A stretch of DNA of 38,209 bases from Halococcus hamelinensis 100A6 (GTDB lineage: Archaea; Halobacteriota; Halobacteria; Halobacteriales; Halococcaceae), in the NCBI RefSeq assembly GCF_000336675.1, contig NZ_AOMB01000032.1:158564-196772 (forward strand), written 5' to 3'. A program made the translations under genes and the position numbers. Positions 30,788 through 38,209 of the stretch are shown piece after piece. Under the pieces are notes generated by a model. That model did not search any database and was not told the DNA's origin. It saw only the letters and a list, made by a program, of their open reading frames with translations. Numbering within the stretch: the first letter of the stretch is position 1; each line of letters opens with the position of its first letter.

Positions 30788-31304
30788 TCTCCTCCGGGCC
30801 TTCGTTGACCGTATCGGACGATAGATATTCTCCAATTGTGTGTTTCTGAACGGCGTATTTGGTGACGAACACACACTCAAACGCGAAATTATTCCACGAT
30901 TCGGGCAGATAGTTGCGGGTAGAACGCTCGAACTGAAAGGATAGAACAACGAATATTCCTCGATGGCACAACCGAGGGAGCTATCGAATCAACCGACGAG
31001 ACCGTCGCTGCTCGGGCCGAGGGACGGGGCTCGTTCCCGGGACCCCAAGCACGGCTGACTCGATGGACGCGGAAGGGACCGAATCGAGCGGCCGATACGT
31101 TCGGCAGTGGCGCTCGGCACACGTCGTCGGAGGTGCGAGCCTCGTGACGACCGGCCGTTCACCGCGTTCGCACTGACCCCCACGAACCAGTGCAGGCGTC
31201 CACGACGCGTCGTCCGAAACGGCCCCGGGAACCGTTTTCGCTCGTCCGGTGACCCGTTCAACGGGACAATAGTCAATCGGCCCGGAGGACGACCGTCCGC
31301 TACA
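30788..31304. promoter_or_regulatory. Divergent promoter region GT2 operon / beta-helix lipoprotein
   Basis: A 517-bp region. For the leftward operon, gaatatctat (30821-30830, minus strand) gives a leader of about 12 nt. An inverted repeat TGTGTGTT (30837-30844) / AACACACA (30868-30875) lies just upstream of that box. For the rightward gene, caatagtcaat near 31267 is a TATA-like element. Nothing coding is supported in 30880-31304. Confidence 0.45.
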
Positions 31305-32636
31305 ATGGGCCAGGAACGTGTCTCGATCGGACGGCGAACGTTCCTGGCGCTCGTCGCCGCGGGCAGCGGTACCATCGCCGCCTGCTCGTCGCCGAACCGG
31401 CCCGCAGAACGACCCCCCACGGAGATCCCAATGTCAAACCTCGATCGCGTATACGAGATCACGGAGAACTACCACGTCGGACCGAAACGAGAGCGCCCGG
31501 AACCGGGTGACGCCGCGGGAACGATCTGGGAGGCGACCGACCCGGGCCCGGCGGGTGCGACCCGGCGGTCGCTCTCCGACGGCGACCGCTGGATACCGTT
31601 GGTCGTCGAGCCCGAATCGCCGAGGGCGACCGGCGAGTACCACCTCACCGCCGACGACGGCTTCGAGGGGATCCAGAACGTGATCGACCGAACGGGCGGC
31701 AACGTCGTGATTCGGCTCGCGCCGGGGACGTACGTCGGGCGCGAACTCACCCTCGAACACGGCGTCGTGCTGGTCGGGTCGGGTCGCAACGCGACCACGC
31801 TCAAGCTCGAGGACGGGGCGAACGCGGACCTCGTGACGACGCCCGACCTCCCCGACCGAAACGTGATGGAGTGTACCCTCCGGGACATCACGTTCGACGG
31901 GAACAGGGCGAACAACGCCTCCGGGAACGCGGTGTACGGGGCGTTCTGGAACAGTCGGTTCGTGGACTGCAACTTCTACGCCGCACCCGGGAACGGGTTC
32001 TGGCTCGCCGGGTCGACGGCGAGCACCGACGACAACCAGTTCCGTGGCTGTCAGTTCCTCAACAATCGGGCCGCCGGGCTCCGCGGTGGCGGCAACAAAC
32101 GTTCCTATCCCTCCGTCGGTGTCGCCCGCGTCGATACCAACTGGTTCGGCTACAATGGGGGCCCCGCCGTCACCGCCCGGGGGGAATCCTGGAAGATCAG
32201 CGATTCGAAGTTCTACGCCAACGGGCTGGACGGCGACCCGACGATCGAGTTCGACCGGTGTAGCTACTCGAACGTCACCGGCTGCGACATCCACTCGGAC
32301 TACCCCGACCACCCGCTCATCCTGGTCTCGGCGTCGAAGGGGGTCGAGAGCATCGGCAACCAGATCAAGAGCAACGACCTGCGGGGGAACTACCGGTCGG
32401 CGGTAGGGTGTCTCGTCGACGGGAACGACATCGTGGCGCTCCAGATCCACGACAACACGATACAGAGCAACGGTCGCTCGGGGTCGGGGATCGTCGCGCG
32501 CGAGACCGGACCGGGGTCGTTCGTCGACTGTTCGTTCAGGAACAACACGTTCGTCGGCACCACGACCGGTCGTGCGGTCAGACTCCCGGACAGCTGGCGC
32601 ACGAACGGGAACATCAACGCCGGCCGAATCGATTGA
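31305..32636 (+). CDS. Tat-exported lipoprotein with right-handed beta-helix
   Basis: A 443-aa secreted protein. The N-terminus has a twin-arginine motif SIGRRTFLAL (Arg10-Arg11), a hydrophobic segment and the lipobox-like IAAC (Cys27), as in haloarchaeal Tat lipoproteins. From about residue 115 onward there are short repeated turns rich in Asn and Gly, for example RDITFDGNRANNASGN, VDCNFYAAPGNGF and RGCQFLNNRAAGLRGG. These form a right-handed parallel beta-helix as in pectate lyases and polysaccharide-modifying enzymes. It would be anchored outside the cell. A role in trimming, binding or epimerising the locus's polysaccharide is plausible; catalytic residues were not identified. ATG 31305 sits right before the Tat signal. 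Confidence 0.8.
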   Translation: MGQERVSIGRRTFLALVAAGSGTIAACSSPNRPAERPPTEIPMSNLDRVYEITENYHVGPKRERPEPGDAAGTIWEATDPGPAGATRRSLSDGDRWIPLVVEPESPRATGEYHLTADDGFEGIQNVIDRTGGNVVIRLAPGTYVGRELTLEHGVVLVGSGRNATTLKLEDGANADLVTTPDLPDRNVMECTLRDITFDGNRANNASGNAVYGAFWNSRFVDCNFYAAPGNGFWLAGSTASTDDNQFRGCQFLNNRAAGLRGGGNKRSYPSVGVARVDTNWFGYNGGPAVTARGESWKISDSKFYANGLDGDPTIEFDRCSYSNVTGCDIHSDYPDHPLILVSASKGVESIGNQIKSNDLRGNYRSAVGCLVDGNDIVALQIHDNTIQSNGRSGSGIVARETGPGSFVDCSFRNNTFVGTTTGRAVRLPDSWRTNGNINAGRID

Positions 32637-32707
32637 ATCGGCGCATAGTAATGGCTCGGTGGGGGTAATCCGAACCCGACAATGGTACCGGAACGCCGGA
32701 GGGGCGG

Positions 32708-34135
32708 ATGAGTCAGTCGACGATCGTTCGGTCCTCGTTCGGAACGTTCTTCGCCCGGGTCGCGACCTCCGTCTCCGTGTTCCTCGCCGTCTTCTATCTC
32801 GCGACCACCGGCGCGTCGGTCCTCGGGGTGTATTCGCTGTTCATCGCCGTCGTGGAGGTCGTCGGGCTGGTGACCGACGCCGGCCTTTCCGCGGCCGCGA
32901 AGAAACGGATCAGCGAGGGCGTCGAGCGCGACGAGTTCTTCACCGCCGCTCTCCTCACTCGTCTCGGCATCTTCGTCGGCGTCGCGGCCGTTCTGGTCGG
33001 CTTCAGGGGCGAGATCACCGCCTACATCGGCCACGAGTTCGCGGTGCCGTTCTTGTTGCTGTGCTCGCTCACCTATCTCGTCCAGTCGACGCTCTACGAA
33101 TCCCTGAGCGGCGAGAAACGGGTCGCCAGAGCCGGACTGCTGGGGTTCGTCTCCAACGGCGGCCGTCTGGTCGCGTGGATACCCTTGTTGGCACTGGACT
33201 ACGGCCTGTTCGGGATCCTCGTCGGGGTTTGGCTCGGGCAGGTGCTGGCCGTCGTCGTCGGCGTGGGCATGCTCTCGTTGCGGCTGCGACGACCGGCACG
33301 GCGACACTTCGAGAGCCTGTTCCGGTTCGCGAAGTACAGCTGGATGGGGGCGCTCCAGGAGACCTCCTGGATCTGGACGGACACGCTCATCCTCGGGGTC
33401 TTCGTCGCCCCCTCGTTCGTCGGGGTCTACGAGCTGAGCTGGCAGATCACCGGCGTCCTGTTCTTCGTCGCGTCGGCGATCAGTTCGGCGCTGTTCCCGA
33501 ACATCAGCGAACTCGCGGCTCGAAACGACTACGACCGGGTCACCGACCTCCTCGAACGCTCGCTGGTCTACGTCGGTATCATGTCGATCCCGGGGTTCGT
33601 CGGCGGGGTCATCTTCGCCGAGCCGATACTTGGGATGTTCGGCGACGAGTACCGGGTCGGTGCCACCGTCGTCATCGTGTTGCTCCTCGCGCGCGCGTTC
33701 CACAGCTACGAGGTGGTGTTCGGCGAGGCGCTCAACGCGCTCGACCGTCCGGACCTGATGTTCAGAACGAACCTCGTCTTCCTCGTGTTGCTCATCTCGC
33801 TCAACGTCGTCGGTATCGTCGTCTTCGGGTGGGTCGGTGCGGCGTTCGCCACGACGGTGGCGATGGTGGTCCGGACGGCGCTCTCGTTCTACTTCATCCG
33901 GTCGATACTCTCGTTCACGGTTCCCACGAGGGAGATCGGCTTCGAGGTCCTCGCCGCGCTCTTCATGGGTGCGTGTCTCTGGGTACTCACCCCGCGTTCG
34001 ACGCTCGCGACCCCGACCGTCGTTCTGTTGGTCGGGACGGGAGCGGCGATCTACGCGCTCACCGTTCTGGTGTTGATAGAACGGGTACGCATCGAGGCGT
34101 CCGGGCTCGTCTCGAACGTCCGGACGCTTCTCTAG
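32708..34135 (+). CDS. Oligosaccharide flippase (Wzx/MATE-like, polysaccharide transporter family)
   Basis: A 475-aa polytopic protein with about 12-14 TM helices. It begins STIVRSSFGTFFARVATS, typical of polysaccharide-export flippases, and contains amphipathic loops such as FRFAKYSWMGALQETSW and SALFPNISELAARNDYD that mark the family. It should move lipid-linked oligosaccharides or repeat units across the membrane to the outside (AglR/Wzx role). It lies 71 bp downstream of the beta-helix gene with a weak TATA-like element near 32643. Its stop codon overlaps the stop of the convergent DUF2206 gene in a shared CTAG (34132-34135). Confidence 0.87.
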   Translation: MSQSTIVRSSFGTFFARVATSVSVFLAVFYLATTGASVLGVYSLFIAVVEVVGLVTDAGLSAAAKKRISEGVERDEFFTAALLTRLGIFVGVAAVLVGFRGEITAYIGHEFAVPFLLLCSLTYLVQSTLYESLSGEKRVARAGLLGFVSNGGRLVAWIPLLALDYGLFGILVGVWLGQVLAVVVGVGMLSLRLRRPARRHFESLFRFAKYSWMGALQETSWIWTDTLILGVFVAPSFVGVYELSWQITGVLFFVASAISSALFPNISELAARNDYDRVTDLLERSLVYVGIMSIPGFVGGVIFAEPILGMFGDEYRVGATVVIVLLLARAFHSYEVVFGEALNALDRPDLMFRTNLVFLVLLISLNVVGIVVFGWVGAAFATTVAMVVRTALSFYFIRSILSFTVPTREIGFEVLAALFMGACLWVLTPRSTLATPTVVLLVGTGAAIYALTVLVLIERVRIEASGLVSNVRTLL

Positions 34136-36411
34136 GCGTTCGTCCGGTTCCCTCGAATGTAGTAGACCGAGGCGCGGTCGTTCTCGTAGACCGGTTCTCG
34201 GTCGGCGAGAACGGTCCGGTAGAACGACGTCCGCTCGACGGAGACGTACGCCGAGTCGCTCCCCGGCTTCGTCATGGGTCGCTCGCTCACGTAGACGTAA
34301 CCGGGCCCCTCGAAACTTGTTCGCCCCAGCCATATCGACTCGATCCGGTCGCTCGGGACGACCTCCCCGACGAGTAACCCATCCCGGCTCTTGACCCGGT
34401 CGTAGTTGTTGTAGACCGCCACGTCCGTACCGGGGTTCGACGAGCGTTCCGCGAGCCACCGAGTGGCGTCGACCTCGTCCTGGCTGTAGACCGGCCAGCC
34501 AGCGCTCTGGTTGTAGTTGATGCTGTACGCCGGCTCCGGCTGGTCGGCGACCGCGAAGGCGGTTCCCGAGCTGAACAGGAAGAGGAGCGCGAGGAACACC
34601 GCGAAGACGCCCTCGGCCGGGATGGCGCTGAGGCGCGGACGTGGCCCGACGCGTGGAAGCCGTGCGGCACCCCGTCCGAGGACGGCGAGGGCGGTTCGCA
34701 TACCGGTGATGGCGAACGGTGCGAGGACGAACAGGGCGATCTGGAGCGTCCGGTCGAAGCCCATCCCGAACGTGACCACCGCCGACGAGACGAGGAACCC
34801 GAACACCCCGACCGAGAACAGCGTGTACTCGGCGTTCCGGACGGCATCGCGGTCGGTGGCGAGCGCGTAGAGGGCGGCGAGGATGCCGAGACCGACGAGG
34901 CCGACGAGCGCGATGTAGAGGAGCTTCGAGGCGAGCCAGTAGACCGACTCGGTCTCCGTCATCGCATAGCCCACACCGCTCCGGCCGGAGTCCGAGAGCG
35001 GAAACGCCTCGAACACCTCGCCGGCGACGCTCACGACGCTATCGAGGTTCTCCCCGGACGCGGTGAGGGCGTACCACAGCACCCAGAAGCCACCGAAGAA
35101 CGCGACGAGCGCCGGTCGCGTGATTCGAGTGACGACACCGACGCCGCTCACCAGCCGAACGACGTGCCGGGCGACGAGACCGAACCCCAGGAACGCGACG
35201 AACAGCAGGCTGACGCCGTAGTGGGCGAAGACCACCGACATCGCGAACGCGAGCCCGAGAACCCACCGCTGGAGCGCCGAGAGCCGTTCGTCGAGGAACA
35301 CCATGAGCAGGAGGACACCGAACAGGCCGGCGACGAGCTGTTTGTCGGGCATGTCCTTGAAGAACCCGTAGTAGAACACGAGCGTGAACGGCGCGAGCAC
35401 GGCGACCGAGCGCTCGCGAAACTCGGCCCGTGCGATGTACCAGAGACAGACCGGAAGCAACGAGACCAAGAGCGGGTAGACGAGCTTGTAGACCCAGACG
35501 ATCTCAAGCCCGGTGACCATCGAATAGACCGCTGCCAGCAGCGTGATCGCGACCAGGGAGGCGTTCGAGTCGCCACCCGTCGCGTTCCAGTACCCGTCCT
35601 CGAGGATCGTCGCGGCCGTGGCGTACTCGTAGTGGATGTCGAACCCCCAGATGTGCCCCGAGACCAGTGTCATCTGTAACAGCACCGTCGCCGCCACCGC
35701 CCAGACCCCGTAGGGGTAGAGCACCGCCGAGCCCCGCCACCGGAGGAGTGCCAGTGGAACGACCGCGACCACACACGACAGGGCGACGAGCACCCCATCC
35801 GAACCCGGAGCGGTGCCGGGGAGCGTCACGAGGACGGCACCGAGCGGAAGCGCCGTCACGGCGGCGAGCGCGAGCCAATCGCGTGGCGACAGCCCTCGGA
35901 CGACCGACCGAGCCGTGCGTTCGTCGTGACCGAACTCCCAGCCGATCACCCGGGGCTGCAACCGGTCGGAGATCCCGACGACCGAGACGGTAGCCCACTC
36001 GAAGACCGCCAGGGGTTGGAACGGCCGTCGAAGCACCCCCGACCCGACGGAACGGGCGGCTTGCAAACAGAGCACGAGCGCTGCGACGGCGAGCGTCATG
36101 CTCAACGGGGTGAGCGGTCGGTCGATAGCCAGCCCCGACAGCACGACGTCGACCGTTATCGAGAGACAGACGACGAGGGGGAGGCTGAGTCCGACGGAGT
36201 AGACGACGATGGGGCCGGGCGAGCGGTCGTCGAGCCCGAGCAGCGAGACGAGCAGGTACCCCGGCACCACCCCGAGGAGAACACAGCCGAGGACCGCTCG
36301 GAGGACGGTCGTTCCCGGCACGTCGATATCGAGGGTTACGACCACCAGGAGAACCGAGACCATCACGGCGAGCGACGCCACCTCCAGTTCGTTCGAGCGG
36401 GTGTCCATCAT
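34132..36411 (-). CDS. DUF1616/DUF2206 membrane protein, GT-C-like
   Basis: A 759-aa protein with many TM helices. The N-terminal part (about 10-120) looks like DUF1616, with VVPGYLLVSLLGL and a second hydrophobic pair. The central part resembles DUF2206: GFDIHYEYATAATILEDGYW, then VWVYKLVYPLLVSLLPV. The acidic motif DIHYEY (258-263) after a TM helix is placed like the DxD/DxE of GT-C glycosyltransferases. The C-terminal about 140 residues form an extracellular domain. It may transfer sugars from a polyprenyl phosphate donor outside the cell; this is inference. A TATA-like element at 36440-36447 gives a near-leaderless start, with two consecutive ATGs (36411 and 36408). Confidence 0.75.
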   Translation of the reverse strand: MMDTRSNELEVASLAVMVSVLLVVVTLDIDVPGTTVLRAVLGCVLLGVVPGYLLVSLLGLDDRSPGPIVVYSVGLSLPLVVCLSITVDVVLSGLAIDRPLTPLSMTLAVAALVLCLQAARSVGSGVLRRPFQPLAVFEWATVSVVGISDRLQPRVIGWEFGHDERTARSVVRGLSPRDWLALAAVTALPLGAVLVTLPGTAPGSDGVLVALSCVVAVVPLALLRWRGSAVLYPYGVWAVAATVLLQMTLVSGHIWGFDIHYEYATAATILEDGYWNATGGDSNASLVAITLLAAVYSMVTGLEIVWVYKLVYPLLVSLLPVCLWYIARAEFRERSVAVLAPFTLVFYYGFFKDMPDKQLVAGLFGVLLLMVFLDERLSALQRWVLGLAFAMSVVFAHYGVSLLFVAFLGFGLVARHVVRLVSGVGVVTRITRPALVAFFGGFWVLWYALTASGENLDSVVSVAGEVFEAFPLSDSGRSGVGYAMTETESVYWLASKLLYIALVGLVGLGILAALYALATDRDAVRNAEYTLFSVGVFGFLVSSAVVTFGMGFDRTLQIALFVLAPFAITGMRTALAVLGRGAARLPRVGPRPRLSAIPAEGVFAVFLALLFLFSSGTAFAVADQPEPAYSINYNQSAGWPVYSQDEVDATRWLAERSSNPGTDVAVYNNYDRVKSRDGLLVGEVVPSDRIESIWLGRTSFEGPGYVYVSERPMTKPGSDSAYVSVERTSFYRTVLADREPVYENDRASVYYIRGNRTNA

Positions 36412-36792
36412 TTCAGATCGGTGATCCGAACCACGCGGCCATAGTCAATGAGTGCATGAAGCGGTCAATTGCGCCGTTGAAACGCGAGATCGGTGTCGAA
36501 CCGAACGGTGACCCCATCGAAACGGACGAGAGACCTCGCCCGACATCCTCTCCCGTGGGCATCGTGAGGCGCGACGTGGCGAACACGGCACGGTCCCGTC
36601 ACGTCGTGGAACGGCTCAGCGCCGGTGGATTCGGCTGATGGCCGCCGAGTGAGTCGGCTCTCTTAGACCGGAACCGACCGGAGCAACGGGACCGGAAGGA
36701 AGGAGAATCGTGGCTCGAATTCCGGAACTAACCACTGATTCCGACGACTCAAGCACCGAATAGCTATGATTTGATGTGCTATCGGTAGGGTC
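36412..36792. promoter_or_regulatory. Divergent promoter region DUF2206 gene / tbsP
   Basis: A 381-bp region with a minus-strand TATA-like gactatgg at 36440-36447 and a plus-strand AT-rich element gaatagctatgattt (36759-36773) centred about 27 bp before the tbsP ATG. No gene is supported between them. Confidence 0.45.
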
Positions 36793-37623
36793 ATGGCACT
36801 ACGCCCGTCGACCGTCGAAACGGCTACCGCCGAGGTCTTCCAGGACGTACTCTCGGGTTCGTCGGATGGCGTCCTCGCGATCGGGTTGAACGAAACGGCC
36901 ACGGCCGAACTCCTTCACAGTCTGGACGGGATGGAGGACCCGCCGTTCGTTCGGTTGCTCACCTACGAGTCGGTGCTCAAGTGGATCCGGGAGGACTTCG
37001 TGACGGCGAGCGTCGCAGCGGAGCTCGTCGCCACGAACACGCTCTCCGCGCAGATGGCGGAGGGACCGTTCGAGAACGTCCTGCTCGTCACCGACGAGTC
37101 CGTCACCGCGATCATCTCGACGAAGGACGACGTCGTCGGGCTCAGTACCGAGAACCCCGAACTCGTCGAGGGCACACGCGCGTACTGGGAGGGGCTCTAC
37201 AAGGAATCGGGGAGTTTCCCGCTGCGCACCCCGGCGTACTCGGCGGTCGGGGACTCGCTCGTCGCCGAGTTCGGTCCCGAACTGGTCGACGATTTTCGAT
37301 CGATGCTCGACGCGCTCGAAAGCACTCGCGGCCAGAACCCCGACGAGGTGGTGATCGCGCTCCTCGTCGCGGCGAAGCACGAGAAGCTCCTGTACGACAT
37401 CTCGAGGTGGGGTGAGAACATCGGGATAGCGAGCAAAGCGACCTTCTCCCGGGAGAAGATGCGGCTCGAAGAGGCCGGACTCATCGCGACGGAGAAAGTA
37501 CCCGTGGACGTCGGTCGGCCACGGCTGCGCCTGCTCCTGGGTGACGAGCGCCTTCGAACGGAGGCCGCCGAGGAGTTCGTGAGCGTCGTTCGGGACGAGC
37601 TCCCGGCCGGAGTCAGCCCATGA
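36793..37623 (+). CDS. tbsP: Transcriptional regulator TbsP (DUF5821 family)
   Basis: A 276-aa haloarchaeal regulator. The N-terminal domain runs through VLLVTDESVTAIISTKDD. The C-terminal part (about 185-265) is a winged helix with VIALLVAAKHEKLLYDISRW, IASKATFSREKMRLEEAGLI and VGRPRLRLLLGDER. This matches, from memory, DUF5821 proteins named TbsP, reported to act with TrmB in control of gluconeogenic and cell-shape genes in Haloferax. The ATG at 36793 is at the leaderless distance from the TATA-like element. Its stop overlaps the start of the epimerase gene (ATGA), so the two are co-translated. The link of a sugar-metabolism regulator with an NDP-sugar epimerase and a glycan locus is notable. 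Confidence 0.85.
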   Translation: MALRPSTVETATAEVFQDVLSGSSDGVLAIGLNETATAELLHSLDGMEDPPFVRLLTYESVLKWIREDFVTASVAAELVATNTLSAQMAEGPFENVLLVTDESVTAIISTKDDVVGLSTENPELVEGTRAYWEGLYKESGSFPLRTPAYSAVGDSLVAEFGPELVDDFRSMLDALESTRGQNPDEVVIALLVAAKHEKLLYDISRWGENIGIASKATFSREKMRLEEAGLIATEKVPVDVGRPRLRLLLGDERLRTEAAEEFVSVVRDELPAGVSP

Positions 37624-38209
37624 AGCCGGCCATCGAGGACCGGACCGTCGTCGTCACCGGCGGGAGCGGCTTCATCGGGAGCCACCTCGTCGAGGCGGTC
37701 GCGCCGACCAACGACGTCCGCGTCGTCGATACCGCCGGGGGCCAGCAGTCCCGTCGGTTCCCGACGGACGTCGACGTCGTCACGGGCGACGTTCGCGACG
37801 CGGCCACGCGGGACGCGGCGCTCGACGGTGCCGACGTCCTCTTTCACGAGGCGGCCATCGCGAGCGTCGAGCGGTCCATCGAGGAACCCGAGGAGAGCCA
37901 CGCCGTGAACGTCGATGCCACGCTGTCGCTCCTCGAAACGGCTCGCCGAACCGGGACCCGAGTCGTCTTCGCGTCGAGTGCGGCCATCTACGGGGACCCC
38001 GACCGGGTGCCGGTCTCGGAGGACGAACCGAAGGCCCCGAACTCGCCGTACGGGCTCGAGAAGCTCTCCGGCGACCACTACTGCCGCCTCTACAACCACC
38101 TGTACGACGTCGAGACGGTCTCGCTACGGTACTTCAACGTCTACGGGCCTCGTCAGTCGGCGGGGTCGTACAGCGGGGTGATCTCGACGTTCGTCTCCCA
38201 GGCCCAGTC
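37620..38209 (+). CDS. NAD-dependent nucleotide-sugar epimerase/dehydratase, N-terminal part
   Basis: The frame opens with ATG at 37620, overlapping the tbsP stop by 4 bp, and runs off the window after 196 codons. It is an extended short-chain dehydrogenase/reductase: the NAD motif TGGSGFIGSHL (14-24), VLFHEAAIASV (strand 4 region), VVFASSAAIYGD (catalytic Ser), SPYGLEK (Tyr and Lys pair) and YFNVYGPRQ. Members interconvert UDP-glucose and UDP-galactose or make related sugars (GalE, WbpP, RfbB types). The cut end prevents closer assignment. It probably supplies a sugar donor to the adjacent glycan genes and may be controlled together with TbsP. Confidence 0.87.
   Translation, partial: MKPAIEDRTVVVTGGSGFIGSHLVEAVAPTNDVRVVDTAGGQQSRRFPTDVDVVTGDVRDAATRDAALDGADVLFHEAAIASVERSIEEPEESHAVNVDATLSLLETARRTGTRVVFASSAAIYGDPDRVPVSEDEPKAPNSPYGLEKLSGDHYCRLYNHLYDVETVSLRYFNVYGPRQSAGSYSGVISTFVSQAQ

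Noticed and set aside
36456-36638. 60-codon frame between the DUF2206 gene and tbsP
   Set aside because: Its product is basic and without motif, it lies in a promoter region, and its codon use is unlike that of neighbouring genes.

Overview
The window looks like the chromosome of a halophilic archaeon (class Halobacteria). It is GC-rich with GC-rich third codon positions, the predicted proteins are strongly acidic, and many start codons sit about 25-30 nt downstream of AT-rich archaeal TATA boxes, so leaderless transcripts look common. Several families are haloarchaeal: a Bat-type HTH regulator, a DUF7344 membrane HTH protein, a DUF7563-like zinc ribbon, an HVO_2922/DUF1508 protein and TbsP. 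I saw no IS element, CRISPR array, rRNA or convincing tRNA. I do not assign a genus.

Left part (1-16.8 kb): after the tail of a thioredoxin-reductase-type flavoprotein comes what I read as an aromatic / methoxy-compound catabolic island tied to folate chemistry. It holds two AMP-forming acyl-CoA synthetases, an IclR regulator, a hotdog thioesterase, a MetF-type methylene-THF reductase, a LigM-like THF-dependent O-demethylase, the formyl-THF deformylase PurU, a pabB-pabA-pabC operon for the folate precursor p-aminobenzoate, an HpcH/HpaI aldolase, an aldehyde dehydrogenase of vanillin/benzaldehyde type, a two-domain extradiol catechol dioxygenase and a small VOC protein. The inferred logic is that a methoxylated aromatic (for example oxidised from an aldehyde by the ALDH) is demethylated onto THF. 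MetF and PurU then clear the C1 unit, pab genes supply folate, and extradiol cleavage plus the aldolase open and split the ring. Substrates are not proven.

Middle part (16.8-22 kb): a gene-poor stretch, a Bat-type regulator, then a run of very small genes (two zinc ribbons, two single-TM proteins, a DUF1508 protein, a 59-aa unknown) and the DUF7344 regulator with two TM segments.

Right part (22-38.2 kb): a cell-surface glycan locus. Two GT4 glycosyltransferases run rightward. A leftward set follows, in transcription order: GT2, polysaccharide deacetylase, FemAB-like transferase, a membrane-anchored protein resembling the C-terminal (C-Ala/DHHA1) domain of alanyl-tRNA synthetase, FkbM methyltransferase and an ATP-grasp ligase; the first four overlap by 4, 4 and 8 bp. 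Then come a Tat-lipoprotein beta-helix protein, a flippase, a DUF1616/DUF2206 GT-C-like membrane protein, the regulator TbsP, and an NDP-sugar epimerase cut by the window edge.

The two most notable systems are (1) the LigM-MetF-PurU-Pab one-carbon module in an archaeal aromatic island and (2) the deacetylase-FemAB-C-Ala block, which suggests tRNA-dependent aminoacylation of a surface polysaccharide. Both are inferences from sequence and gene order.
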